The notes beneath the pieces are model-generated. The model made no database searches, was not told the origin of the DNA, and saw only the letters and a program-made list of their open reading frames with translations. Shown one piece after another: positions 1 to 7,577 of a stretch of 15,909 nt of DNA (the stretch's first letter is position 1; every line of letters begins with the position of its first letter). Source of the stretch: CADCWK01 sp964244115 (GTDB taxonomy: Bacteria > Chloroflexota > Chloroflexia > Thermomicrobiales > UBA6265); NCBI GenBank assembly GCA_964244115.1, contig CAXTHM010000079.1, positions 1 through 15,909 on the forward strand. The letters are read 5' to 3'. The position numbers were made by a program, and so were the translations under genes.

Positions 1-527
1 GAGCGGTCTGCTCCGCCACCGAGGGGTCACGGGTCCACCGACCGTTTACCCGGATCCCGTATGAGAGTCCGAACGTCATCCGCCACGGAGTGATCGCCTG
101 GCGGTGGTCGCTATCCGATCCCTCGTTCCCTTGCGCCAGCGACCCATCTGACCAGCTGGCCAGCCAGAGAACGGGTGGCCGAATGCCTCAGGCGTATGAT
201 CCGGTGACTGCCTGGGCGGTGCGGACGGGATGTGTTCTGCCGGACCCTGGCATCCTTGCCAGACCCGGTGGGTGGATCGCTGCTACCCTTCTCGCCGGTC
301 AGGTCGAGTCCCCCTTTGGATCAGGTGGCTTCACCCTCCTGCTGGCCACCGGTCGAATGGTCAGCCACGGGACGTTCGTGGACGATGAGCAACCGTGACG
401 ACGCGCGGCCGGACCGGGCGCTAGAGCCGCCCGGCAACACCGAAGGTCTCGTGCATCCGGATGGCGTTGCCTGAACCGGTCCAGTCGAAACCTCGAGACC
501 GATCCAACCACGAGAGACAGCACCTCG
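1..527. other. intergenic region with no convincing gene
   Basis: No reading frame here looks like a real protein. The frames that are open are Arg/Pro/Ser-rich, overlap one another on both strands and lack a good ribosome binding site. The only local structure I can point to is a small perfect hairpin at 247-262 (CTGGCA, loop TCCT, TGCCAG). The 3' part, roughly 450-527, must carry the promoter and leader of the lipoprotein gene, but no clear -35/-10 pair stands out. A degraded gene or an unrecognised RNA cannot be excluded. Confidence 0.6.
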
Positions 528-1538
528 ATGAGCGTCACCCAGGCTGGCAGTCGCGATACGCACCGTTCCGAACGACCCCCGTTTTGGCGGTTGAGTCCGG
601 TGCTGCTCGGGCTCCTGCTCATCCTCTCCGGCTGCTCGATCGGCGGGGGCGACGATACATCGCCGACTCCGACCGGAGCGTCTGTCTCGGGCGTGGACGG
701 GTCGGTGGCTGGTCCCCGGCTCGTCGGCGAGCTCGCCGACCAGATCAACACCGCCTGGCTGACCGTCCGGAGCTACCGGTCGACGACCGTCCAGGGCAGC
801 GGCGACCTGTCGGCGATCCCGCCGCCGTCCGCGCCGGTCTCCGCCGCCGTCGCCCCGGACCCGAATGCGACCTGGCAGTCCGTCGTCGACGAGATCATCC
901 TGCCAGACGAGCGTCATTACCTGGAGTCGAACGGCGGGTCGATCTCGGAGTTCACGGCCGTCGGGGGGCGGGTCTACGCCCGGGGCCGGTTCAGCCAGCT
1001 GGCCGTCCGGCCCGACCTGGACGCCACGACCTGGGTCAACCTCGACCCGGCCTTCATCTCGGCCGACAGCACGATCGGCCAGTTCCTCACCGCCTTCGTC
1101 GGCGGCGACGCGGCCGCGTTCCGGGCGCCCCTCGCCGACCTCCAGCCCGATACCCGGGCGCGGGAGCTCACCGAGATGGGACCGATCGATGTCGGAGGGC
1201 GCTCGTGCGCCGCGTATCGATGGGTCGATACCGACGAGACCGGCGACCCGATGACCCGGATCGTCAGCATCGACGCGGCCGGGCTGCCCTGCTCGCTCGA
1301 ATTCACGGCCGGGGACTACACCAGCCGCGTCACCTGGGACAGCTACAACCTGGTGCCCGCCATCGTCGCGCCCGCCGAGTCGGTCACCGTCGGGGAGACG
1401 CTCGATATGGGGACGGCCGTCGACGCCGCGGCCGCGACGCCGGTCTCCGTGCCCGACGCTGGGACGACTCCGGTCGCCGCCGGCACGCCGGCCGGTGCCC
1501 CGACCCCGGACGCGGTGGCGACACCGATCGGTGGGTAG
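528..1538 (+). CDS. predicted lipoprotein, function unknown
   Basis: A 336-residue secreted lipoprotein. The basic N-terminus is followed by a hydrophobic stretch (about residues 22-34) ending in the lipobox LSGC, with the lipidated cysteine at residue 36, so the mature protein should be anchored on the outer face of the membrane. After a Gly/Asp/Thr-rich spacer comes one domain (about 60-285) with alternating strands, including repeated 'TxVxGSG' and 'VGGRVYARG' type segments. This resembles the LolA/LppX-LprG class of lipid-binding or cell-envelope lipoproteins, but only in general pattern. The last 40 or so residues are a low-complexity Ala/Pro/Thr/Val tail. The ATG at 528 is chosen because it puts the hydrophobic segment near the N-terminus; a weak GAGAG lies about 11 nt upstream. 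Same strand as mntH but 220 nt away, so probably a separate unit. Coding and lipidation are fairly sure; the role is not. Confidence 0.85.
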   Translation: MSVTQAGSRDTHRSERPPFWRLSPVLLGLLLILSGCSIGGGDDTSPTPTGASVSGVDGSVAGPRLVGELADQINTAWLTVRSYRSTTVQGSGDLSAIPPPSAPVSAAVAPDPNATWQSVVDEIILPDERHYLESNGGSISEFTAVGGRVYARGRFSQLAVRPDLDATTWVNLDPAFISADSTIGQFLTAFVGGDAAAFRAPLADLQPDTRARELTEMGPIDVGGRSCAAYRWVDTDETGDPMTRIVSIDAAGLPCSLEFTAGDYTSRVTWDSYNLVPAIVAPAESVTVGETLDMGTAVDAAAATPVSVPDAGTTPVAAGTPAGAPTPDAVATPIGG

Positions 1539-1646
1539 CTCGCCAGTGCGGGCAGTCCGGACCCGGTTCTTGGGATCGATCGACTCCACCTAATCATCGC
1601 CTCGTGTGCTCCCTGCCCAACGACACCTCCAGTGGCGCCATGCATC

Positions 1647-1679
1647 TTAGCCACAACTAAATTACAATCTCGTCGAGAT
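1647..1679. promoter_or_regulatory. candidate promoter/operator upstream of mntH
   Basis: An AT-richer island in otherwise GC-rich DNA contains TTAG-N6-CTAA (1647-1660), a TACAAT hexamer that could be a -10 (1663-1668), and a perfect 13-bp inverted repeat ATCTCG-T-CGAGAT (1667-1679). No good -35 is seen at the usual spacing. TTAG/CTAA half-sites recall DtxR/MntR/IdeR-type operators, which often control Nramp genes, but the arms are only 4 bp. A small leader hairpin, CCTGC-N6-GCAGG, follows at 1699-1714. Assigning this as a metal-responsive operator is an inference from its place 80-110 bp before the transporter gene. Confidence 0.35.
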
Positions 1680-1758
1680 GTGATGTGGTCATGTGGTTCC
1701 TGCCCACGCGCAGGCTGCCGGATGCTCGCCCGATGGTGCCTTGGGGACGAGTCCTTTG

Positions 1759-3147
1759 ATGGAACGACGAGACGCGACCGCTGTAGCGGATCAGACCGGT
1801 GCCAGTCAGCTGCCTCCCGCGGCGAATCACGCTAACCGGCAGTACGCCGGGGAAGACATCAGGGGCAGCCACGCCGACGCGACCGCGACGGCTGGCGCGG
1901 ACGTGCTGTCCGGCCGGAGCAGCCGCACGGGCATCCTCCGGGTGCTGCCGTTCCTGGGGCCCGCCTTCGTCGCCGCCATCGCCTACGTCGATCCGGGAAA
2001 CTTCGCCACCAACATCACCGCCGGCGCGGAGTACGGCTACCTGCTGATCTGGGTGATCGTCGCCTCGAACCTGATGGCGATGCTGATCCAGGCGATGTCG
2101 GCCAAGCTCGGGATCGCGTCGGGCCGAAACCTGCCCGAAGTGATCCGCGAGCGCTTCCCCCGCCCGGTCTCGGTGGGACTCTGGGTCGTCGCCGAGGTCG
2201 TCGCGATGGCGACCGACCTGGCGGAGTTCCTCGGGGCGGCGCTCGGGCTCTACCTCCTGTTCGGGATCCCGCTGTTCGAGGCCGGTCTGTTGACCGGCGC
2301 GATCACCTTCGTGATCCTCCTGTTGCAGCGACGGGGCGTCAGACCGCTCGAGCTGGTCATCGTCGGTTTCATCGCCGTGATCGGCGGCTGCTATCTCGTC
2401 CAGTTGATCCTCGGTCAGCCGGATCTCGGCGAGACGGGGAAGGCGCTGATCAATCCGCGCTTCGACGGCTCCGGCAGCCTGACGCTGGCCGTCGGGATGC
2501 TGGGCGCGACCGTCATGCCGCACGTCATCTACCTGCACTCCTCGCTCACCCAGAACCGGATCACCTCCCGGAACGACGGCGACCGGCGCCGGATCTTCCG
2601 GTTCGAGCTGGTCGACATCGCCATCGCGATGACCATCGCCGGTCTGATCAACGCCGCGATGCTGCTGACCGCGGCGGCGGCGTTCTGGACCGGAGCCGGC
2701 AGCTCGGTCCTCGGGGAGGACGTGATCCAGGAGGCCTACCGGACCCTGACGCCGATCCTCGGGGGCTCGGCCAGCGCGTTCTTCGCGATCGCCCTGATCG
2801 CTTCGGGCATCTCCTCGTCGACGGTCGGGACGATGGCCGGGCAGGTGATCATGCGGGGCTTCCTCGGCTGGCAGATCCCGCTCTGGGCCCGGCGCCTGAT
2901 CACGATGCTGCCGGCGCTGGTCATCATCTACATCGGCGTCGACCCGGTCGAGACGCTCGTCATCAGCCAGGTCATCCTCTCGTTCGGCATCCCGTTCGCG
3001 CTCGTCCCGCTGATCATCTTCACCGCCAATCGCCGCCTGATGGGGGCGCTGGCCAACCGGCGGGCGACGACGATCGTGGCCACGGTGGTCGCGTCGATCA
3101 TCATCGCCCTCAACATCGTCCTGCTCTGGCAGACGTTCTTCGGGTAG
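1759..3147 (+). CDS. mntH: Nramp-family divalent metal transporter, MntH type
   Basis: A proton-coupled manganese/iron importer of the Nramp family, an integral membrane protein with about 11 transmembrane helices. Diagnostic signatures are visible: the TM1 metal-binding motif DPGN (residues 78-81 of the 462-residue product) and the TM6 motif MPHVIYLHSSLTQ, whose Met and His mark the transition-metal-selective MntH group. Further stretches such as VDIAIAMTIAGLINAAM are also typical of MntH. The soluble N-terminal tail of about 60 residues before TM1 is longer than in most bacterial MntH proteins. ATG 1759 is preferred because GGGGACGAG lies just upstream; in-frame GTG 1693 and TTG 1741 are alternatives that would lengthen the tail further. 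The gene is preceded by palindromes that may bind a metal-sensing repressor. The family call is very secure; manganese as main substrate is inferred from family. Confidence 0.95.
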   Translation: MERRDATAVADQTGASQLPPAANHANRQYAGEDIRGSHADATATAGADVLSGRSSRTGILRVLPFLGPAFVAAIAYVDPGNFATNITAGAEYGYLLIWVIVASNLMAMLIQAMSAKLGIASGRNLPEVIRERFPRPVSVGLWVVAEVVAMATDLAEFLGAALGLYLLFGIPLFEAGLLTGAITFVILLLQRRGVRPLELVIVGFIAVIGGCYLVQLILGQPDLGETGKALINPRFDGSGSLTLAVGMLGATVMPHVIYLHSSLTQNRITSRNDGDRRRIFRFELVDIAIAMTIAGLINAAMLLTAAAAFWTGAGSSVLGEDVIQEAYRTLTPILGGSASAFFAIALIASGISSSTVGTMAGQVIMRGFLGWQIPLWARRLITMLPALVIIYIGVDPVETLVISQVILSFGIPFALVPLIIFTANRRLMGALANRRATTIVATVVASIIIALNIVLLWQTFFG

Positions 3148-3238
3148 CCTCCTGAGTGACATCGAATCGGGATCGACGTGGTTCGCCGCAGGATGAGATT
3201 GGCAATTCCATGGCTGCGCAACCGAGCAGGTGGCCGCT

Positions 3239-4111
3239 GTGATCCTCAAGCATCCCCGGGCCGTGGTGCTCGAGCTCCTGTTTGCCCTGTTGCTCCTGGC
3301 CCCGATCGGCGGACAGACCACCTCGGGACAGGCGGTCGCGCCAAGGGCGACGTGGTGGCAGCCGGAACCAGGGCTGGACTGGCAGATGCAGCTCACCGGC
3401 AAGCTGGATCTCGACGCTGGCCGCGATGTCTTCTTCCTCGATCTGTTCGACGCACCGGATACGACGATCGCCCAACTCGCTGAGCGCGGGACCAGGGTCG
3501 TTTGCTACTTCAGCGCGGGCTCGTTCGAAGCGTGGCGTCCGGATGCGTCGACCTTCCCGTCATCGATCATCGGAGACCCGCTGATCGGCTGGGAGGGCGA
3601 GTCGTGGCTCGACATCCGCCAGCCCGAGTTGCGCTCGATCATCGAGCACCGGCTCGATCTCGCGGTCGAACGCGAGTGTGATGGTGTTGACCCGGACAAC
3701 GTCGACGGCTTTGCCAACCCGACCGGCTTCACGCTCTCGAGTGATGACCAGCTCACCTTCAATCGCTGGCTGGCCGCCGCCGCGCACGACCGTGGCCTCG
3801 CGGTCGGGCTCAAGAACGACCTCGACCAGATCCCGGCGCTGGTAGACGACTTCGACTGGCAGGTCAACGAGCAGTGTGCCGAGTATGACGAGTGCGAGGT
3901 GCTGCTCCCGTTCGTCGAGCGCGGCAAGCCGGTCTTCGGCCTCGAATATCCCGTCGAGGGGGAGCAACCGCTGGCTGACCGGGCCGATGACGTCTGTGCT
4001 CACGCCAATCGGCTCGGCTTCGATACGCTCGTCAAGCCGTATGATCTGACGGCTGAACGTATCGTCTGCCAGGCATGGCCCGGCTCGACCTTGAGGATGG
4101 CCGCAGGGTGA
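3239..4111 (+). CDS. secreted GH114-type glycosidase (endo-alpha-1,4-polygalactosaminidase family)
   Basis: A predicted extracellular TIM-barrel enzyme of the GH114/TM1410 group, whose characterised members cleave alpha-1,4-linked galactosamine polymers. Residues 7-24 form a hydrophobic signal segment followed by a Thr/Ser/Gly/Gln stretch. The catalytic domain starts at WWQPEPGLDWQ (39-49) and shows the usual family blocks: VVCYFSAGSFE (87-97), DGVDPDNVDG (148-157), GLKND (190-194) and VNEQC (209-213). The Asp and Glu residues in these blocks are the likely catalytic and binding groups. GTG 3239 is chosen because GAGCAGG sits 8 nt upstream; an in-frame GTG at 3230 would add three residues and overlap that site. 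The length (290 residues) suits a complete single-domain enzyme. It is 91 nt after mntH and 26 nt before the acetyltransferase, so co-transcription with the latter is likely. The true substrate is untested and other GH114-like folds exist. Confidence 0.85.
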   Translation: MILKHPRAVVLELLFALLLLAPIGGQTTSGQAVAPRATWWQPEPGLDWQMQLTGKLDLDAGRDVFFLDLFDAPDTTIAQLAERGTRVVCYFSAGSFEAWRPDASTFPSSIIGDPLIGWEGESWLDIRQPELRSIIEHRLDLAVERECDGVDPDNVDGFANPTGFTLSSDDQLTFNRWLAAAAHDRGLAVGLKNDLDQIPALVDDFDWQVNEQCAEYDECEVLLPFVERGKPVFGLEYPVEGEQPLADRADDVCAHANRLGFDTLVKPYDLTAERIVCQAWPGSTLRMAAG

Positions 4112-4137
4112 CCGGCGAGATCGAAACCGAGGTCCCT

Positions 4138-4719
4138 ATGAGCGGAGAGACCGAACCCCCGGCGTCCGATGTGCCTGTGACGGTCATTCTGGCTGGCAAT
4201 GTCGTCGGGCTGGGGCCGCTGGACCGAGCCTGGCTACCCGATTACCACCGCTGGGCCAACGACCGCGAGACCAGCCGGACGCTCGGGCTGTCGTGGCCCG
4301 TGACGATGGATCAGGTCACGGCGACGTTCGCGGCGCGGTCAGCGGCGACCGACGCGGTCTGGTTCACGATCCACGAGACCGGCACGATGCGGCCGGTCGG
4401 CCTGGTCTATCTATTCCAGGTCGAGCCGCGTCACCGCCGGGCGACCTTCGGCATCCTGATCGGCGAGGCGGACGCGCGTGGCCGGGGGTACGGCACCGAG
4501 GCGACCCGCCTGCTGCTCGCCTACGCCTTCGAGCTCTACGGGCTGAGCAACGTCATGCTGACCGTCTACGCCGACAACCTGGCCGGGCAGGCTGCCTACC
4601 GGAAGGCCGGGTTCCGCGAGTTCGGCCGGCGGCGGGCGTGCAGCGCCAGAGGGCAGGACTTGATCGATCTGATCTACATGGAAGCCGTCGCAAGCGACTG
4701 GCTGGCGCACGCGGAATGA
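4138..4719 (+). CDS. GNAT-family N-acetyltransferase, RimJ/RimL-like
   Basis: A 193-residue acetyl-CoA-dependent acetyltransferase of the GNAT superfamily. The acetyl-CoA pyrophosphate-binding loop is seen as RGRGYGTEA (114-122), preceded by the beta-4 strand (ATFGILIGE) and followed by helix 3 (TRLLLAYAFELYGL). The late block VYADNLAGQAAYRKAGFRE (143-161), with N then a Y-x-K-x-GF, is typical of RimJ/RimL-type enzymes that acetylate protein N-termini or small amines. The acceptor cannot be told from sequence. ATG 4138 is chosen because GAGG lies 5 nt upstream and it avoids overlap with the GH114 gene; an in-frame ATG at 4075 would overlap that gene by 37 nt. It probably shares a transcript with the GH114 gene. 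The stop codon lies inside the left arm of the downstream terminator hairpin. Confidence 0.9.
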   Translation: MSGETEPPASDVPVTVILAGNVVGLGPLDRAWLPDYHRWANDRETSRTLGLSWPVTMDQVTATFAARSAATDAVWFTIHETGTMRPVGLVYLFQVEPRHRRATFGILIGEADARGRGYGTEATRLLLAYAFELYGLSNVMLTVYADNLAGQAAYRKAGFREFGRRRACSARGQDLIDLIYMEAVASDWLAHAE

Positions 4720-4749
4720 CCCGCCTGCGTCGCGGCAGGCGGGTCATTC
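4714..4749. terminator. bidirectional hairpin terminator between convergent genes
   Basis: A perfect 15-bp inverted repeat (4714-4728 with 4735-4749; arms read GAATGACCCGCCTGC and its complement) with a 6-nt loop. It lies between the acetyltransferase gene (+) and the aldo/keto reductase gene (-), whose stops are at 4719 and 4783. The left arm contains the acetyltransferase stop codon TGA at 4717-4719. There is no T-run on either side, so if it is a terminator it is of the U-less kind. Confidence 0.75.
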
Positions 4750-4782
4750 GTCTGTCGAGATGACGTGGGTCGGGCAGGGGCC

Positions 4783-5622
4783 CTAGAGCCCCGTGAAGGT
4801 GTCCGGGTCCGGTCCGGTGCGGCGCTCGTCGGAACCGAGACCGTCGATCCGGGCGATCTCGTCGGCGGTCAGGGTGAAGCCGTAGACATCGATGTTCTGA
4901 CTGATCCGCTCGGGCGAGGACGCCTTCGGGAACAGGATGTTGCCCTCATCGAGGTGCCAGCGGATCAGGACCTGGGCGGGCGAGACGCCGTGAGCGTCGG
5001 CGATCTCCGTGACCGTCGGGTCGTCGAGCAGCTCACCGTGGCCGAGCGGGCTCCAGGCTTCGGTCGCGATGCCGTGCTGGCGGTGGAACTCGCGCAGTTC
5101 CTTCTGCTGGAAGCGCGGGTGCAGCTCGATCTGGTTGATGGCGGGGACGACGTCGAACTCTCGCAGCAGGTGCTCGAGATCCGCGACCCGGAAGTTCGAG
5201 ACACCGATCGCCCGGACGCGGCCGTCCCCGAGGAGTTGCTCGAAGGCCCGCCAGGTCTCGGCGTAGCGGCCCTCGGTCGGCATCGGCCAGTGGATCAGGT
5301 AGAGGTCAAGCGCGTTCAGGCCGAGCTTGCCCATCGATGTCTCGAACGCCTTCAGGGTCGAGTCGTAGCCCTGGTCGGCGTTCCAGAGCTTGGTCGTGAT
5401 GAACAGCTCCTCCCGCGGGACACCCGTCGCGGCGATCGCCTGGCCGAGTTCGCGCTCGTTGCCGTAGGCGGCGGCGCCGTCGATGTGGCGGTAACCGACC
5501 TCGATCGCGTGCTCGACGAGCCGCTGCGTCTGGTCTCGCTCGACCTGCCAGATCCCGAAGCCCAGCTGCGGGATCGTGACGCCGTTGTTGAGGGTGATGT
5601 CGCTGACCTGGGTCGCTGTCAT
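4783..5622 (-). CDS. aldo/keto reductase, 2,5-diketo-D-gluconate reductase-like
   Basis: A cytoplasmic NADPH-dependent carbonyl reductase of the aldo/keto reductase superfamily, 279 residues, the normal length for prokaryotic AKR5-type enzymes. The catalytic tetrad is complete: Asp48 in GYRHIDGAAAY, Tyr53, Lys78 in ITTKLWN and His111 in LYLIHWP. The cofactor-binding features GVSNF and the late FPKASSPERISQN are also present. The closest named group is the 2,5-diketo-D-gluconate/methylglyoxal reductases (DkgA-like, YvgN-like), but substrate range in this family is broad. The start is the ATG whose first base is 5622, giving the canonical N-terminus before LNNGVTIPQLGFGIWQ; AGGAG (complement of 5634-5638) is 11 nt upstream. 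The reading frame stays open far upstream only because of high GC. The gene is downstream of the GH13 gene on the same strand with a 326-nt gap, so it likely has its own promoter. Confidence 0.93.
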   Translation of the reverse strand: MTATQVSDITLNNGVTIPQLGFGIWQVERDQTQRLVEHAIEVGYRHIDGAAAYGNERELGQAIAATGVPREELFITTKLWNADQGYDSTLKAFETSMGKLGLNALDLYLIHWPMPTEGRYAETWRAFEQLLGDGRVRAIGVSNFRVADLEHLLREFDVVPAINQIELHPRFQQKELREFHRQHGIATEAWSPLGHGELLDDPTVTEIADAHGVSPAQVLIRWHLDEGNILFPKASSPERISQNIDVYGFTLTADEIARIDGLGSDERRTGPDPDTFTGL

Positions 5623-5651
5623 GCGGGGTTCCGCTCCTGGGATGTGCGATC

Positions 5652-5668
5652 GGTCCGACCGCCGGACC
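5652..5668. promoter_or_regulatory. 17-bp palindrome in the leader of the aldo/keto reductase gene
   Basis: Perfect inverted repeat GGTCCG-ACCGC-CGGACC located 30 bp upstream of the reductase start and just before its ribosome binding site. Its size and place suit either a repressor operator (TetR- or MarR-like dyads are of this size) or an RNA hairpin in the leader. No cognate regulator gene is in the window, so its role is an inference. Confidence 0.3.
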
Positions 5669-5948
5669 ATTCCGTCTGGTCTGACTGGTTCATTTCCCGT
5701 GCCAGAAGGTGGGAGAGAGGACGTTTCGCCGGCACCGAGTCGCCATCGAAGCGCCGGGGTAACGGAGCCGACCGCTCCCCCCAGCGAAGCGAGACCTCTC
5801 TCCGGCTCACCTGCTTGCTCACCCGCCGGAGGCGGCTCTCGCTGCGCTGCGGCTCCGCCGATACCCGGAGGGGGAGCAGCCCCTCCTATCGAACGTGGAT
5901 ACGTCACAGGGAATTCCTGGTGGACATAACCAAAGGATTCGCTCGCGC
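5669..5948. other. gene-free stretch between GH13 and aldo/keto reductase genes
   Basis: This gap holds no protein-like frame. It contains a repeat copy (5791-5854, listed separately) and a hairpin GGAGGGG-N6-CCCCTCC at 5867-5886 that could end transcription of the GH13 gene, though no T-run follows. Another weak pairing exists between GGTGGGAGAGAGG near 5709 and CCTCTCTCC near 5795. The promoter of the reductase gene is expected here but is not clearly recognisable. Confidence 0.55.
5791..5854. repeat. dispersed intergenic repeat, copy A
   Basis: A segment that recurs at the right edge of the window. From TCTCCGGCTCACCTGCT at 5799 to CTGCGCTGCGGCT at 5854 it matches 15855-15909 at about 50 of 55 positions with one 1-bp gap, and both copies are preceded by AGACCTCTC. 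Both lie outside genes, so shared coding function is not the reason. It may be part of a non-autonomous mobile element (MITE-like) or a processed-transcript repeat family. Its true ends cannot be set from two copies. Confidence 0.7.
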
Positions 5949-7577
5949 TCAGCCGCGCCGGGCGAAGAGCCTGGCCTCGCTGGCGGCGAAGCGGTCCTTG
6001 AGCTTGCCGCCGCTCGTGTCCCAGTCCTCGCCGCCGTGCAGCTTCCGCCAGCCGCCGTCGGGGAAGGGCAGCGAGAGGGTGCGGGGCCGGTCGCGCAGGT
6101 TGACCGCGACCAGGATCTCGCCGTCGCCCTTGCCCCGGCGATAGACCAGCGTCTGGTTGGCCTCGTCCTGATGGATCAGCTCGAAGTCCCGGCTCATCAG
6201 CGCCGCGGAGGAGCGCCGGAGGCCGGCGAGGAAGCGGACGTGCTCCTTGAGATAGAGGCCGTAGTCCTCGTCGAGCAACTCCCACTGGAGCGGCCGGATC
6301 TCCATGTCGCGCTCCCGGGAGCTGCCGAACTCCTGCCCCTGGTAGAGCATCGGCACCCCGACCGCGGTGAACAGGAGCGACGAGGCCAGCTTGTGGCGCC
6401 GGAAGGCCGCCTCGCCGGTGATCCCCTTCCACTGGAGCTGCCGCAGCAGCGGTTGCTCGTCGTGCGACTCGATGTAGTTGACGACGAGTTCCGGGGCGCT
6501 GTAGCCGCTGTTCGCCGGCTGCAGCACGGCCGCGACCTCGGCGACCGTCACGCCGGCGCCGCCGGTCATCCAGCCGAGGACGGCCCGCTGGAACCGCTGG
6601 TGCCAGGCGCCGTCGGCCGGACCGTCCGCCCCGGCGATCGACGGCTTCTCGGGCAGTTCCTCGGCGACGACGTAGATCGGCTTGCCGCCCGAGACCTCCC
6701 GGGCGTGCTCGCGGACCGCGCGGACGATGTCGAAGTTGTCGATCGGCGCGGTCGCGTCGAGCCGGTAGCCGTCGACGTGGTACTCGCGGACCCAGAACTC
6801 GACCGTCTCCAGCGCGAAGGCGAAGGCCGGCCGGACGTCGACCGACTCGTCGTACCGCTCGTAGTCGAACGGCGGACCGAAGGACGCCACGCCCTTGCGG
6901 TCCGGCCGGTACCAGTACTCGAAGTCGATCCGGGTCAGGGGCGCCTCGGACTCGCTGTGGTTGAGCACGATGTCGAGGATGACGCGGATGCCAAGACCGT
7001 GGCAGGCGTCGACGAGGCGCTTGAAGTCCTCGGGCGTGCCGTAGGCGGATTCGACCGAGAACGGGTAACGGACGTTGTAGCCCCACGAGGTGCTGCCGGG
7101 GAAGGCCATCACCGGCATGATCTCGACCGCGTTGACGCCGAGGCTCTGGACGTACTCCAGCCGGTCGATCACGGAGAGGAACGTGCCCTGCCTGCCCTCG
7201 ACCGCGCCGAACTCGCCGACGTGGAGCTCGTAGACGACCAGCTGGTCGTTGGACGGAAGCGCCTGGTCGTCGTGCTCCCAGACGTAGCCGGGGTCGGTCG
7301 TGATGTCCTCGCCGGCGCCGATCACGATCACCGAGGCATCGCCGCGCCAGTCGTCGACCAGCCGGGCGCGTGGGTCGGCGACCTCGACGACCTCCCCTTC
7401 CATGAACGAGGAACGGGACGGCAGCCGGAAGTGGTAGGTGTAGCGGCCGTCGGGCAGATCGATCGTCGCCCGCCAGGTGCCGTCGTCGCCGCGTCGCATC
7501 GGCGTGGCGACATCGTCGTCCCACGATCCCAGCAGGTCGACGGTCTCGATGTGGGGCGCGAACAGGCGGAATTCCAT
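5949..7577 (-). CDS. GH13 alpha-glucan enzyme with CBM48, branching enzyme/TreZ-like
   Basis: A 542-residue alpha-amylase-superfamily enzyme. Residues 1-75 form a glycogen-binding CBM48-like domain (FRLFAPHIETVDLLGSWD ... GRYTYHFRL). The GH13 barrel follows, starting at VVYELHVGEFG. The four conserved regions are intact: DIVLNH (202-207), GYRLDA with the nucleophile Asp274, VVAEEL with the general acid Glu306, and IESHDE with Asp373. A small C-terminal beta domain closes it. The layout and motifs fit 1,4-alpha-glucan branching enzymes or malto-oligosyltrehalose trehalohydrolases, but it is shorter than most GlgB proteins (about 630-730 residues), so the exact reaction is uncertain. The start ATG (first base 7577) has GAGG (complement of 7586-7589) 8 nt upstream. 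No other glycogen or trehalose gene lies nearby. Confidence 0.9.
   Translation of the reverse strand: MEFRLFAPHIETVDLLGSWDDDVATPMRRGDDGTWRATIDLPDGRYTYHFRLPSRSSFMEGEVVEVADPRARLVDDWRGDASVIVIGAGEDITTDPGYVWEHDDQALPSNDQLVVYELHVGEFGAVEGRQGTFLSVIDRLEYVQSLGVNAVEIMPVMAFPGSTSWGYNVRYPFSVESAYGTPEDFKRLVDACHGLGIRVILDIVLNHSESEAPLTRIDFEYWYRPDRKGVASFGPPFDYERYDESVDVRPAFAFALETVEFWVREYHVDGYRLDATAPIDNFDIVRAVREHAREVSGGKPIYVVAEELPEKPSIAGADGPADGAWHQRFQRAVLGWMTGGAGVTVAEVAAVLQPANSGYSAPELVVNYIESHDEQPLLRQLQWKGITGEAAFRRHKLASSLLFTAVGVPMLYQGQEFGSSRERDMEIRPLQWELLDEDYGLYLKEHVRFLAGLRRSSAALMSRDFELIHQDEANQTLVYRRGKGDGEILVAVNLRDRPRTLSLPFPDGGWRKLHGGEDWDTSGGKLKDRFAASEARLFARRG

Noticed and set aside
1675..1758. A manganese (yybP-ykoY) riboswitch in the mntH leader
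   Set aside because: The leader is only about 80 nt and lacks the conserved loop pair of that class; GGGGACGAG near the start is better read as the ribosome site region.
1657..3402. A 581-codon open frame antisense to mntH
   Set aside because: It is made of Asp/Arg/Glu-rich low-complexity sequence, the usual mirror of a GC-rich coding strand. The sense strand has every Nramp hallmark.
5622..7524. An open frame that joins the aldo/keto reductase to upstream sequence, suggesting a 913-residue fusion
   Set aside because: The upstream part is out of frame with the GH13 gene that clearly occupies that DNA, and it reads as Arg-rich nonsense. The reductase has a canonical N-terminus and a ribosome site at 5622.
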